From Strigops habroptila (taxonomy: Eukaryota > Chordata > Aves > Psittaciformes > Psittacidae): 64,000 bases of DNA. This document shows positions 11,001-26,000 of this stretch, piece after piece. Position 1 is the first letter of the stretch, and the number at the start of each line of letters is the position of its first letter. The notes under the pieces were generated by a model. The model was not told the origin of the DNA, did not search any database, and saw nothing but the letters and a program-made list of their open reading frames with translations. Where the stretch lies: positions 3,658,001-3,722,000 of the forward strand of contig NC_044278.2 of the NCBI RefSeq assembly GCF_004027225.2. The letters are read 5' to 3'. The position numbers and the translations under genes were made by a program.

Positions 11001-14000
11001 GTAAGCAGGAGTGGCCGGTGTGGGAGCGCAGGAGGGGTTGTGCTGGACCACAGCACCCGTGTATGGGTCGGCGGGGGATGGCAGCCCCCAGAACACCCGT
11101 TCTGGTGCCTTCTGCCAGGGCTGAGGCTGCGGCAGGGTTTGGGGTGGCTGGCTCTGCTAACCATGGCGACAAGCACGGAGCTTCCCGAGCCAGTCACGCT
11201 GGCTCTGGGTTCCCAGAGGGGCAAGGTGATCACCCATCCCAGCTGCGGTGAGAAAAGAGTGTTTTCGGGGTGGCTGATGTCTGTGGAGAGCATGTGGTGC
11301 AGCCCTTCGGGCTTTGGCTTTGGTGGTGGGGTGGTTTCTGCCGTGTTTTGGATGGATAAAAGCGAGCACGCGGTGGGGAAGACGGGACAGGGTGGCGGGT
11401 TGGAGGGCTCTCTGCTGCCCGGATAGCACAGGACACAGTGAGAGCTTTCCCCAACAACACAAGTCCCTGTCAGAGGACTTCAAGGGCTGTCCCCCATCCT
11501 TCTCTAAGGACCTGCTGCAAAGCTCATTGAAGTTCACAGGTCCCTCCTGACCTCAAGAGGCTTGGGATGAGTCCTCTTAGCTGTGTGAGGTGTTAACCTG
11601 GAAACCACACAAAACTCTCTTCTGAGCTGGGGTTTGTTGTGGGTGCAAAACAGGTTGTGCTTATCGGCAATTTTAGTGTTTCATTGCAGCTAATGATACT
11701 CTAGAGCAAACCTGGACTGAACGGAGGCTTTGATTAAAAACCAAGTGATGCAAAATTAGGAGTCTTTTCATGCCGATGTTTTGAAACTGGGAGATATTTG
11801 ATGCTGAGTTTCATTTTGAGTTTCAGCCTCAGAATCTTAAAGCATAACTCAGAGATTTTAAGAAGGATTGAATCACAGAGCTCACTTGTAGAGAAAGCAA
11901 CCACCTCAAACGCTGCTCATGAGATCTCTGCTCTCCTGTCTTCCCCTTCTCCTACCTCTGTGCTTGTGAAGCACGTATCGAGCACAGATGTATTTTGCCT
12001 GTACTACAATGGGCAAACAATTTATCATGTGCAGAACTGTTTCTCTCTCTGTATTTTATGAGCTTGTGGTATGTTATTAATGTAATTATAAGCGTGTGGT
12101 AATTCACCAGTCATCTAGTTTCTCTAAAAATAATGCCGATTCCAAGGCCAAAACCCATCAATACTTGGCTATACAGTCTGATGCATGCTAATGCCCAATA
12201 TAGACATAGGAATTTGATAATAGAAAACTAGGTGTTCCTATAGTTATGCTTTTTTTCGATATGGTTTACTAAGGGAATGATGCCTTCTCCCTCTGTGTCT
12301 TAAGCCCCTGGTTGTAACTTTGAAATCCCTGGCCCAGTTTCAACCACATTTGACAGGAAGGCAGAGCTGGCAGAGATGCAGTGTCCTTGCCCGCGATGTG
12401 GAAGCTACTGGTTAGCCACAAGCAGCGCCCCAACAGCCAGAGGTTGTGCTGCCGCTCCTCAGAGGGGCACAAGAAAGGGCACAAGGGGCACAAGAAAGGG
12501 CACAAGGCAGCTGAGAGGGGCTGTAAGGATCATGGTGGCATCAAGGGCTTGGGAATGGGCTGGGAGGCATGGGAACACGTGCCTGGGCTGGGAAAAATAA
12601 GGCACAAATCCACAGGCCAGCGGGATTTGGTCATCCTCTTGCTGAGAAGACTTACTTCTCCAAATCTGATCAATTACAAAATTCTGGGGTTTAATTCTGC
12701 AAGAGGCGGAGGGGAAGCTGTTTTAAAAGCATTATATCAGCTTTTTGGGCATAATTGTTACATGCTTCCCACGCAATAAGTCAATGGAATTCCTGGTGCC
12801 TCAGGTTGCTTGGCAGACTGGTAAGAACAGCACAGCCAATGCACTTCCTTTCTCTCTCTGTATTCAGGCAGGCACACCCTGTCATTTTTCTCTCCAGAAA
12901 GAGGTATTCCTGCATTAGTGACCCTTGAAAATATATGGTACAGTACCCACAAACGAGTGGTTTTAAAAGCTTTACTGGGACTTGAAACTGATGCTTTCCC
13001 TTGGCGGCCCACAGGGACCACAAGGTTCGACTTCTGACCTTGCTGTGGCAAAACAGTGAAGCCGTGGGAGTCTGCCTCTCCCTAGCATTGCCCTTCTCAC
13101 ACATTGTTAAGCAGGTCACCAAAGCCAGCATTTACAGAACTGATGCCACGTGGGACCACTCATGTCCACATCAAGGCACAGCTGGCACCCAGAGCCTGTG
13201 GCTACATCTTTTATCCTTGGGTTTAGCTCGGGCATCCTGGTGCTTGCACAGCTCGGAGCTGCGCAGCTCCAAAAGGTCAGTTAGCACGCTAGGGTGCAAG
13301 CAGGTGCTCTCTGCATGCCCTGTGTGAGTAAAATGGGAATATAGGGAATGCCAGGCTGAATTTTCACATCACAGCAGTGGAAGGCATTCATGGGGGGCTT
13401 TATTAAAGAGGATTATTTGAAGATTGTATTTCATAGGAAATTGTGTATGCCCAAGCTATGTAGATACATGTGTTTCCCTTGAACCGAATTTTGCTGCTCT
13501 GGGGTTCACCTGAGGTGACCCACTGAAGTGCCAGTGTAATTTAGAGCTGGGATGTTGTCTGCTGCTGGAGACACTGATGTGCATGAACACCCTGCTATCT
13601 CAGCACAGTGCAAAAGTGGTAGAGCAGCCTTGATTACAGCACAAACTTATTTATTTACGGTCTGAACGAATTGCCGGTATCCCCATGGGGTTTTTTTCTC
13701 CTGCCGTTGCACCTTTACACCTTCCTAGAAACCCCAGGATCTTCTCAGTCCTGGTTTGTTATACTAGGAAAATGTTGCTAGAAGTCCCTCAGTATGACCT
13801 TTCCCTGCCCTGTGTGCAAACATAGGCACAAAGCAAGCCCAGCTTTGTGTCCATGGAGCATTCCTCTTAAGCTTCCCTGGAGTGTTTTCTTTTGACTGGG
13901 GACCACCTAGTTCTTAGTTTCTTCTCAATGGTGAAAAGTTTTGGGAAGTTTTGAGGAAAATCCCTGTAGCTTTTCTGAGTTATTGGAGAGTTGGGGTGGG

Positions 14001-17000
14001 GAGGGAATATCCACTTCCCTCCTCATTGCAAGCAAGCACTGTCTCATGAGTAACTCACTCTGGGAATCCCCTCCTGCATGTTTCTGCCAATAAAGTGCCC
14101 GGAGCGGAGCTGGGTTTCAGAGACGGACAAAGAAGATTGAGAATAAGAAAGATTCCTTGTTTTGTGGCCACCCCGCAACACTGAAGTGTCTGGCAATGAG
14201 CTTTAGGTGCTTCACACATGTAATTTCCATGTCCATTCTGGTATGGGTTCATGGGGGAGATGACGGAAGCTTTTCTGTACGTACCGGATTTGCCTACTTG
14301 GTCACTGGATGCAAATTGAGTTTCCATCTTATTGCTCTTGCTGCCGTCAGCTCATTTTTTACATTTCTTTTTCGGATGAGTTTCTGTCTCCTCCTGTTCC
14401 AGACATGCAGAAAATAAATGTCTATGGTTCAAAAACAAGAGCAGCGGAACTAAGGAACTCCTTTGTCTCTCTGTCTGTCCAGAGCGAAACCTGCTGTAAG
14501 AGCTTGTCTGGGGAAACAGGAACCCTACTAAAGGCTCCTGCTTTTGCTTATAGACTCTGTTTGCGGTTTTTCAAATGAAAAAAATTCTTTAGGAATAAAA
14601 AAAAGAAAAGAAAATTAGATATAGACCAGCTACATTCTTGCACAGTCAAAATACGGTTATACGCCTGCATGCCGAGTGTGTAAAGCTACCAGTCAAACAT
14701 TCCTTTCACCTACATAGGTTTTTTCTCCCAGTTAGATCAGAATGAACCCAGGTAGCTCCAGCGAGCTCACATTACTCTGAAGGCAACAGCTTTTTTGCAT
14801 TTCTTGGACCACTGAGACATTTGTATCCTTTTTGCAACTTGAATGTCAGACATTCCTGCACCTAAACATGCAAAGTTTGCTGCTGAAGATTCTATGCATT
14901 GCAGTAGGTTACCAACAGAAGTTGCCACCCTGTACACGCTCCCATCTTTCCTGCTCATTGCTGCCTCGGTTCTGAGTTACAAGCGTGGTTTAATGGGCGT
15001 AATTAATCTGACATAAATGAAGGCTGCCACTGACGGGGTTATTCCCTTGCCTCGCCAGTGATAAGTTGGTTTTCTGCAGGGGTCAGCTCCTCTCTTTAAT
15101 GCCAGTTTGCTTTTATACCCAATGCTGTGTACCCTGGAGGGGGATGCAAACAGGCTGCACAGCTGATGGGGGCAAACAGGTCATTGCCACTAAAGGTGCA
15201 GTCCTGCTCCCCTCTGCTTCTGGCTATGCGAGCCTCCTCTTCTTTGCACTGGTTCTAGTATGTGTCTGATCCTTGGGTGATCCAATTTGCTTAGCAGAAA
15301 GTTTCTTTTTTTTCCCCTTATTTTACACCAATGTGGCATATTGAACCAGCCTCTGAAGAGCCCTGCAATGAAAGCAGTGGGAGCTCGTGGGGTTGAAAGG
15401 GAGCTCCCGAAAAGGGAGCCAGATCCCCTCTGCTCGTGTGGAGAAGGCATGAGATTAGCGCCAGTTTGTCTTCTGGCTGCACCCACACGTTGTGCCAGGC
15501 TGGAGGAGAGTTTCCATTCAGAGAAACTCTTCTTCCTTTTAAACATGTTTGTCCTACTATAAGCGCTGCGCACATGTAGACATGGTATTTTTCATGAGGT
15601 GGCAAGGCAAGTGTGCTAAATGCGGTGCAGTCTGCTTGCTTGGCAAAAGCGGGTCGGTTTTGTTTGTAAGTAGATGAACTTTATGTTTAATTGTAGCTGT
15701 TGTGTCCCCTTGGAGGGGCATCACCATCGGGAGCCTCAGGAGGTCATTTGAGAGTATGTAAATCTTTCCCAACACGGAAATGCCACAGGCTTTAGTTCTG
15801 CTTTTTCACTGTTATGCTTTTAAAATATCATTGGTCCCAGGGGACTCCCTGGCTGAAAATAAAAGTGCTGACTGCTGGCTAACGGTGGCACCTCTAGCTA
15901 TACTGCGCTCAAATGCGTTCACCTTTTTGTGAGCCCAAAATGCTACCGTATCATAGAACAAGTTGTTAGAAAGACCATGGAGCAAGTCTCGGTGTGCACC
16001 ACCACTCATGCCATGGCAGGGACCCCCAGGTGTAGTTTTAAATGCATGGCAGGCACGTATTTCCTCCCTGTGCCAAGGGAAGTGCATCAGTCTGAAGAGA
16101 CTTTCAGACTCCGCTTCCTACCAGCTGAGGAGCCCCTTCCCTGAGCCACCCTGCCAGTGCCCACAGCGGCCCCTACGCAAGTCTCTCACTCCCTCTGTGA
16201 CTTTTAGAGCTTTCAGTCATCTCTGGACTGCTTTGGTCTCATTTCCTTAGTCACCCTTCAGTTAATTACCATTCGCCATGCTGCACTTTTATACAGGGCT
16301 GTTTAATCTCTGCTCCAACCAGTCCTCCAGCTCCAGGGTTGTTCTTCAGGTTGTCACCTGTGAAGTGTTCCTGAGTTAGTGCCCGAGCAGGGACCAGGTT
16401 TTTATAACGATATAATGGCTGGCAGGCCTGTAGCGTTGTTTGCTGCACTGCTGAATGTTGCTGTGGCTGTGGGCAAGTCCTTTAGAAGCAAAAAGAAAAA
16501 ATAGTAAAAATTATAGCTTTTCTAATTTTGAGTGGGCTTATGTGAGATTTTCCTGGTTATTGGACACTTTCACCTTCTGTTAATTTCAAGAGTGGGCTGG
16601 CTACTTAGGGAGCACAAAAGGCAGTGAGATTTAGCAAGCACTGAAGAAAACCATGGCCTTAAGCAGTGGGGAGGACCTCGACTTCAAAAGCTGAGCTGTG
16701 AGGACAGCAATATGCATGGCAGTGGTGCTGGAGGAATTAGGAAAATTATCTGAGAACATCTTCAGCTGGGAGATATATATAGAGGCAGTACAAAGTGATC
16801 CAGTCAGCGAGAGACAAAGTCTGCAGGGGGAAAAATTAACACATTTATTTTCGTCCTTGTGTGCGACAGATCTCCCCGGAAGGCCTGTCTTGCACAACCG
16901 CTACATCGAGTTTCTGCCCCCAAACTCGATATCGCAAGAGTGCTGAGCCAGTTGCAGGAATTTGATCTTGAAAGGAACTAATATATGCAAATCCTCTGAG

Positions 17001-20000
17001 GACATCCAGATTTAGTGTCTCCCTCTGCCCTTTTTTATTGTAGCAGGGTCACCCATGCCACAGGCTGGGAATAGAGAAATGCGGAAGTTCAGAAAGACTC
17101 TTCCCTCTGCTGCTTTTCCCAAGTCAAAGAAGTCCTTCTGTCCCCACTGTCCAGAAAAGCAAGCCCTCCTTCCTCTCCTCCCCAAGCAACATGATGGGAA
17201 GGGCTCCACAGCAAAGGGGAAGCTCTTAAGAGACGATATAGTCCCCATCCCACCCCCAAGAACTTTGGCATCTCATGTCCAGCTCCTTGCTTGGATCTGA
17301 TCTCTTGGCTAGTGCTACGATGAGAAACCTGCTGACTGATTTGTGGAGAGTTGCGATCTTACTCATGTTGCAAGCAAAGCAGACTGGACATACCCAGGCA
17401 GTGGGCTTGTCCCACCTCGGGCAATGGTGACTCAGAAAGCGGTAAATCTTTATCTCGAGACGTACTGAAACATGGGCTGGAGCAAGAGGGAGTGATACCA
17501 GCTGGCTGGAGCTGCCCCAGCCCCTTTACCAAAGTGTTTCAGATTTCCTTTCATCTTCTCAGTTGCTAATTGCAGATCCTGGAGCTTTTTGTGGTGATGG
17601 AGTTTCCTTCCCTTTGAAGCCAGGCTTTTGACAGGGTTGTGACTGGGTAACGGCGCTTCCTTTCCTTCTCTATCTATCTGGCTTGATGATGAAAGCCTTG
17701 ATGACTTTTGTGGCAAAAAGGCAATCAGAGTACGTGAAATCAGCTCTCTGGTGAGCAGTGATTAAGACTGGAGAGAGCAGAGCTTTTGGTCTGTAACCTG
17801 CAAAGGAAACTGCAGTCAGATGGAGGGCTTCAGCAGGAGTGCTCATGTCTAAGAAACCAGGCCCATATCAGACACAGGGTGTTGAGAGCACCCTGTGATC
17901 CACTCTAAAACGAGTGCTACCTGAAGTACAACTCCACTCATCAAAGTAGGCTCAGGGAGACAAATAAGATCGATAATTTAATTTGGCATCAATAGGGCCT
18001 CAAGCTGCTGGAAAAAAATGGTCTGAGTGCACAACCCCAAAGATGGGCTGTCTTTCTGTCTCTCGACAGAGGAAGGTGTCCTCTGGTTGTCGCATTGCTT
18101 CCTGACTTCAGGAATTTCTTCGCTACAGGCGCTGCATGTGAAACAAAAAAGCATTAAAATGAAATGAAGGTTGCTGAAGAAGTCAGGCACCAAAACACCA
18201 TGTGGATGTTATAATCATTGCTAAATCAAGCAGTGTAGAGCTGGGCAAAGCAAGGTTACAGTTTTGTTTAGGAGGAATGTGGCAATGTGAAGATGGGAAG
18301 TGCATAAAGCCACGTCAGGGGAGCCGAGCCCTTGCTGTATTGCTCCAAGCAGGGCACCCTGAGGTTACAGCGCAGAAACAAACAGAGATGAACTTTTAGA
18401 TCAACCTCTTCAAACCGCTTCCCTACTTCAGGCCTGCCATGACATCAGCATAAAGTAGGATTAATCCCGTCACTCAGTTGCTGCAGGCACGCTTGACTAG
18501 CGGGTGTGGGAAAGTGGAACCACTGCCGAATGAAGTGCATCACTGCTTTTCTTCCTTCTCTTCTGCTCCTCTCTCTCACTGCATTTGGGATGAGTAAGGG
18601 GACGCGACCTCCCAAGAGGTGACTGTGGCATGAGTGAAGCGATCTGGGTTTGCAGCTGCATCAGCAGGCCTGTGGCTTGTGAGAGGAATGCAAGGCTTGG
18701 GGTTGTGCAAAGGGAAAGAGCCGCTCCTCCGTTCTCTGCATGCTGAGACTTCCCTTTGCGTGCCTCTACTTGGTGGGCGCAGTCTGGGTAGAAGGTTAAT
18801 ACACAGGCACAGACTCCTGAAAGAGGACAGCTAGGAGGGCCTGCCAGCACTCCCTTTTCTCTGTTTCATCCCATCTTTCTCCTTGCGTGGGGTCATTACA
18901 GTGAAAAGCAAAGGAAGGCAGCGTTTTTGTGCACTGCTGAAATGATGTCCCCGCACAGAGGTTATCTAATAGGGTCTTTCTGTGATCAGTGTGTTCACAG
19001 GAGTCTGCCACAACACTGATTCAAATACAAAGCATTTCTTCATGTGTTCCAGTGTAGCACAGAACATTTGCTGAATTTTAACCCCATGGAAAGCCTTGGG
19101 AAAATCTGATTTCTCACTGGTAAAATCATCTGGGATAAAGAAAAGTCCAAGGGGGAGTGTCTAGTCCTTTAAAGACTCAGCTTTTCAAAATTTCTCAGAT
19201 TTTCAACTGAATATCTGTCTTGGTTGGAAATCCCTGTAAAGTACTGTGTTGTCCTCAAAGGATGAATCCTACAAGTTTGGGGCAAATGTGCTATTCGCAG
19301 AAAATGAGGCTGCAGCACTACCCAGGGACTGTTGGGTGTGATTCCCACACCGACCCCAGGGGATGGCCCCCAGGAGAAAGCTGCAGCTCTGCCAGATGTG
19401 TTTTCCACAGCTGGCCCAGCCCCAGTTACCAGAAGTGCCCTTCCCTCATCACGCCACACTGTGCATCTTCTCCCAGAGCTGCACCAAGCCCCTTTCACCA
19501 GCCCTGGCAGAGCAGGAATCCCATGTGCATGGTTGTAGGCAAAGTTCAGTGATGCCAATAATTTAAGAGTAGAGAGACCAGCTGCTGTTGCAAAGATAAA
19601 TAGGGAAACTTAGAGATAAAAACCAATACAAGGCTGTTTTGGCCCTCCTGGTTTTGGAGGGCCACCAACAATTTGCCTCAGAGCTTTTTGCAGGAAAGTC
19701 CATCTAAAAAGATGTGCAGATCCACCGGCTTTCTTGCTGCTTACACAGGGCAAAAGATCCAGCCCCACCAAGAAGGACCTTTCCCATCATGTGTGTTGCT
19801 TTGCGAGTTGTGTGCAAAGCCAGGTAACATGAGGTAAGACCAAAAAAAGGCAAAGCAGTTTAGAAGAGCAGAGAAATTGGGAACAGAGGGGAAAGAGAGT
19901 GGCTTTGGGGTTTTCAGGAATTATCTGAAGGTTTCCAGCAGTTCAATGCTGTTTCTCTAGAGCGTTTTGTGGTCTTTTACTGCCTTTTGCAGTCAAGTGT

Positions 20001-23000
20001 CTCTGCAGGACTTCCGTGTCAGAGGCAATCTGCTCTCCTGTACCTCCTGGCTTTATGTGTGGTAGGATAACCAAGCTTCTGTGGCTGGAGCATTTCTGAA
20101 ACATGACTTAGGCGAGGAGTGAAGGGAATAGGAATACAGGCTCAACAGCTCTCCTGCTTGCTGACTCGGAGCAAACAAGAAAGGATGGTTTTCCTCTGCA
20201 CTCATTTCTGTCCTAAGCAGCTCTGCTGTATGGGGCATCCGCAGCACAGGTGTAGTTGGAATGAAGCATGTTTTTCTGCCCGGGGAACAGAAAGTCAGCC
20301 CTTTAATCAGTTCAGTGTTGCCACTGTGATGGAGCAAAGTGTGTGCACGGCTGGGACTGGGTGGGCTTCAGGGGGATGCGAAAAGGAGGGATCTTTCTTT
20401 TCTAGAAAAGTCATTAAAAATGATTTCCACGGTGGGTACCTCCCCCACAGCCTGGTCACAGTGAGCATTGAGCACAGAAATGGGACAGAACTGAATTTTC
20501 ATTTTTGCTTTGCAGTTCATCTTTAAAGTGAAAGGGGACTTTTGTGGGGCTGAATGACTCTTCATGGACTTTGGTTCCTTCAGGCTTGCAGCATTCAGGT
20601 TGCAGTTTCAAGGGTGTAGAGCCTTTTAAGGGTAGACGTGACATCAGCAGGAGTTTCCAGACCCTGCACATGTACTGCCAAGAAGGTTTTTGTTCTCCTT
20701 TTGGTTGCAAAGGAGACTCTTAGGGGCAAGGTGCGGAGAACCTCATGCAACTCATGATGCGATGTCACCCTAACATTTACTGTGTGCCTGCTCTTCCCCT
20801 AGTGCTGCAAAAGAAAACAGAAAATTGTCTTTATCAGGGTCCACAATCCCAAAGTTCGGACTGGCTGCTCTTGTGAGTCTCTCCAGCGACAGAGCTGAAC
20901 TGTGAGAACAAGAAAAAATGTGGTTGAGGTTAAAAACACACACAATGCATGCAGATAGATACACAGGAGGAGGAACTTCAAAACTCAGCCGAAACTGAGC
21001 TGCTTTTAAGGTGAATGCTTTTTCACGCAGCATGTAATCAAACTGTGCAACTCGTCATCACAAGATGTTGTGGAAGCCAAAAAATATACGTGCATTCCTG
21101 ATGGAGCAAAAACGCTTCCTCAAGGGGTAGGTCTAGCAGCAGCGATGAAACTGCTGATGCCAAGAAACCCTAACGTTCCTGGCTGCCAAAGGTTGGCAAG
21201 GTATGGCAGTTCTTATCCCATGTAGAGTGGAAGACCTAATTTTGCTATCATTTTGCTACCGGTTGCTGGCTGATAGAGGTCAGAGGGCTGAGTGGGCTCA
21301 TGGTCTGCCTCAGTTTGGTTGCTCAGAGTCTTCAGTGCATTATAAGGGGAAGTACAGGACTTGGCGGCGGGGGAAATTGTTTCAATCTTTCCCTTTGGAA
21401 GACCAATGAAGTGGCCGAGCAGAGGGAAACCAGTTAAATGAGAAGTTTCAGGGAAGGAATTTGGGAATTTGAATCTTCTCTGTCCTGAGGCCAGCTATTT
21501 CCTTGTTTTTCTGCTTTCAGTCCATGGAGAGCAACAGATTGGTATCCCCCTTCCACTACTGGAGATGGGTGCTAAGGTAGTGAGGTTGAGGTAAGAAGGG
21601 CAAACGTAAAGCAACCCAACCTTTTGGACTAACAAAGCAGGGTGCACAGGGATAAGTCTCATCCTGAAGGTTGAACAAACCCAGGTGAAAACCCATCCAT
21701 CTGCCCTGGCCTTGGTGAAGCACAGAACAGCATGTTAATACCGGGTCACTCTTCCAGCAACAGCAGGAGCTCCTTGCTAAGCTGCTCCCTCGTGTGTTAA
21801 GTCCGGCCCCTGCAAGCACCTACCCTCTGGAAAGAGGAAGTAGAGTGGGAAAACAGGGCTCATCTCTGGCATGGAGTGAATAGAAGTTGCAGTGTGAAGC
21901 AGGGAGATTACTGCTAGCGTGGTCAAAGTTGTACCTAATTTCTCCCTGCAAGCTGCTCAGCTTATTACAAGAGGCACATGCCTGTGTACTAGATTTGGCA
22001 CCAACACGGTCACTGGGGAGGAGGTGGGGAATGCCTGTGCTGTTTTGCAAGTAATCCCAAGGGATGCCCATGGGCCTTTACAAATATAAGTTTGTTTTAG
22101 CTAGACTAGCCAAAACTGTTCATTTGCTAATACTAGAAGGCTGATGACAGTGTGGCTGTAAGCTTTGTTTCTCATTGTAGGGTTGCTTCTAGCTTCTGGG
22201 GTCTTGAAATATTTGGGATTTTTTCTTAAAAAAAAAAAAAAAGAACTCTTCCAAAAAAACCCCTGAAACCCCCACACTTACAGTCCACTTTGGCTCTGTT
22301 TGGCACGCAGGGAACCCACCGGAGGGTGACACAGATTTTCCAAACACTGCGGTCTGAAAAAGGAGAGCAGAGGATATAGCAGTTTGGAAATGTATGTTTT
22401 TATACTTTGACATGAATAATGACAAATCTTTAAGGTGTTTAAGGGGCCACCAAAATTTCTGTTCAGGCAGGTAACTCTCCTGCCTTTGCCTTCAGAACTC
22501 ATTTGCTCAGGATCCTAAGTAGCACTGGAGCATCATGTAAAAGGCAATGCCAAGGGAGGCCTCCCCTCAGTGCACAGCTGAAGCTGTGAACAGCTCTGTG
22601 CGTGATGAGGTACATTAGCAAGTGCAGACAGAGCCGAAAGAGTTGAGCTTTCTGCAGCAGGACCTGGCACAAGGCTATAGCACTGCCTCACTGACTTTTC
22701 TTTGCCCCCCACCTACAGGCTATGCACTGGAGAAGAAAGTAGTCAAAAGCAAAGTGGGAGAAAAAGTTGGCCTGCCTTGTTGTCATGAAATTCCCAGCTC
22801 GGAAAGCCTAGAGAACTACCGGGTCTACTGGCAGAAGAACACTACAGAGGTAGTGCTTGCCTACGCAGCGGGGAAGAGGATCTCCGAGCACAACTCTGCC
22901 CGCTATGAGAACCGGACAGAGATAGACCCCAGGAACCTCACCCTGTGGATCTCCCCCATCCTGGACATCCTGGACAATGGCCCTTACTGGTGTGTAGTTC

Positions 23001-26000
23001 AACACCTCCGATTTTCACAGAACCCGGTGGTTGTGTGTAACGAGCCTGTCAACCTCTTTGTTACAGGTAGGTGGATTGCCTCCCGACACCTGAGGCTTTC
23101 TGGTGCCATCCCCAGGGCAAAGGACACTCCTTAAAGCATTAGTCATAGTGTAGCAGATAGACTTGCACCAAGAAGCCTCAGAGAGTGCCGGAAGGTGTGT
23201 TAACTATTTCCATTTTAGCAGCCTTCCTCCTTGCCTTTCCAAAGCTACCCCTGGTACAGAAAATCTGCCTTTCCCACCGCCAGCCCAGCATCCTCCCCTT
23301 GATGCCTCCCTCTTGGGAAAAGACCTTCCCGCTAGGACACCTTCCCAGGTATCACTGCTGGTGGGTGCCCTAGGCTGCCTCTGCTGTCTTTTGGGCAAAG
23401 TAGAGACCAAGCCCTTGGTGCATGGGAAGCATCCAAGCTGAAAGAGGAACGGGGTGGCATTGCTTCTCTGTGACCGCAGTAGCATCCCAGCCCTGCACCA
23501 ACCCCCCTGGGAAGCCCAGGCTTTTGGGGGGCTGCACTGCAGCTTCACAACCTGAGGCTGAACTCAGCTGGAGATTTGAGGCTTTTTATCTTAAAGAAAC
23601 AACCCAAGTTCCTTTGCTCAAAACGAATCTGAATCTTTTCTTGGAGGCTACAAAAAGTTCCATTGACATTATTTTCCATTTCCAGCACTGTTTTTGTAGC
23701 AGTTGGTTTCAACCAAAGGCAGAGGTATTGGTAACCTATGTAAATATATACATACATTTGAATACCTTTAGCCACAGAGAGTTCCAGGAATCTTCCAGAT
23801 AAGTGAATGAGCATTCTCCAGCTGGAATGAGATTCATCAGGAAAATAAACGAGCTCCTGAGGCTTGGCCATTGCCTGCTTGCCTGAAGGCATTGTGGGCA
23901 TATGTGCAAGGAGACAAATTTAGTGATCTTTCTGGGAACTGGTATGAAAAAAAGGGAAGTGTGCTGCCAGCAGCCTCTCTAGCTGTGAGGGCTGAGGAGG
24001 TAACCACATGAAAAATGTGAAACAACGGATCTCTTTTCCTCCCCACAAATACTCCAGTTTCTTTCCTTCCAGAAATCCCCTTGCTGTCTTAACAGGACCG
24101 TTGTAATAATTGTGGTAGACTTCTGCTCCCTTTCGTAAAGTGGGATCAGTTGTTGGGGGGTCCAGGAGTGGGACTAATGTGAGAAAGGCAGAAAGGTGTT
24201 ACCCCCTGGTGCCCGATCAGGGAGCCTTAGTGAAGCTGGCTGGGGTGTTTGGATGGACTTACTTTAGAGATGACTGGACATCAATGCCATATTGCTCAAC
24301 AGATAGTGGGCCTGGAAGGAAATCCAGGTCTCTCCTTGTCTGCCACTGGTCAGCTGTGCAGTGCTAAGCAAGTTACTCTTTCATTATCTTTTAATCATCA
24401 TTAACCCTACTAGTTATTTGGTACCTGGTTATTTGGTAGCCTGGCCCATGGGTTTGTGGTCAGCAGAAGCCGTGGAAGATGCACTACAGCCACAAGGCCA
24501 TCTGCCTTATGCAGATCCCAGCAGTCGTGGTCAAACGGTGAGGCAGGCAGGGAGCAGTTGCAGACAAAACATTAGCTGCTCCAACAAGGGTCATTTTGCA
24601 GTGTGCTGAGCAGCCTGCTGCAGTTCTCTGCCTGGTCTTGCCCCAGCTGGGGCTAGAGCCTGAGGGGTGTAGAGGCTACAGACCTATAGCATGCCAGGAA
24701 GGGAGGGAGAATTTTGTCCTTTTGGCAGCAGTTGTTGTGACTTAAGCCCAACAGAATGCCACATGCTGAGTTACTTTTTCTGACTGGTGCCTCTCTTGCT
24801 AAAGATGTGCTCCCACTGAGATTTTTCCAGTGTTACAGTTGCCTTAAGTAGTTCCTTTGCCACCCCTTCCCTCACCTTGGACTGTTTATGGCAACCTGTG
24901 GGCATCCTCCGTTGTACCAATGCAACTGTTTACAGTTGCAACAAGGTGAAGCAAATTGGCAAAAGGAAGCAGACTAAAATGGACACCACCTTTCTTCTCC
25001 TTCTTCACTCATATTAGTCCTCTCATCCATTTCACCATGCAGCCTTACAAACACAACACATTTGACCAGGCAGGAAGGCGTGGAACAAGCTATATGGGTG
25101 GGAAGCCTCTGAAAACTCTCTTTGGCAGAGACAAAAGTCCAGTGAGAACATGGTCTGAGAGGACCTGTGTACTGCTATGCATTTTTGCAACGACTCGGAT
25201 GACTTGGTCTTGCTCTCAGCTGGGCCTTCTGGAGGGGCTCATTACATATAGAAAATGTAGTTCAGTCTCTTGCTGACCAGCTTGGCAGAGAGGAACAAGG
25301 GAAAGGGCTCACCTCCTTTCCCAGCAGAGATGGACCCTCTGGGAGCTTCTGCCTGGGAAGGGACTAATGAGGGAGGGAAAAGGAAATTGTCTACTGTTGC
25401 CTGTAATATGGATTTTTATTCAGTCCCATGTTTTTCCTACCTGTTTTATGATTCCTTCTGTTGTTGCATGAACTGCTGTATATAGAGAGAAATAGTGGCA
25501 ATGAAGAAGTAGGGTCATGAGGTGTGTGTGCTGCCCAGGCGGGAGAAGAAGCAAAGGCCAAGGTCTTATCCAGGCAAGGCTGTGGGGAGAACACTAAGGC
25601 AAAAGAAAGGCCAAACAGGTTGCAATAGAGAAAGAATGCCCTGTGGGGGAGTGTTTGCTTTGGCTGCAGGTGATAAGAACTGCAGCCCTTGCTGTAATCT
25701 GTCGGAATGGTAACTAAATCTTTCTTGCTTCAGCTGACTTCAGTGAGCCGAACCTAACAGCAGAAGTATCCGCTGATTCTTGTGAATCAACTGAACTGGT
25801 GGTAATGTGTTCTTCTTATGGAGGTTTCCCCAAACCCAAACTCTCTGGAGCCCTCAACAACATGCCCGTGGTGTGGAACGCCAGCTGGGTGACCGAGTCC
25901 AGCCTCAGCCTATACAACGTCACTGGCAAACTGTCACTCAACGTGACCCAAGATGTCAACATCACTTGCTCCGTTGAATACAATGGCTTTACCAAGTCCG

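Noticed and set aside
10397-11251. 284-codon plus-strand frame
   Set aside because: Only the part from 10,913 to 11,000 is CD80 coding; the rest is leader and intron that happens to be open.
12381-12779. 132-codon frame with HKKGHKG repeat
   Set aside because: The repeat is a DNA minisatellite in CD80 intron 1, with no homologous protein features.
22228-22256. A-runs as the tail of a processed pseudogene
   Set aside because: No coding remnant precedes the run and no target duplication is visible.
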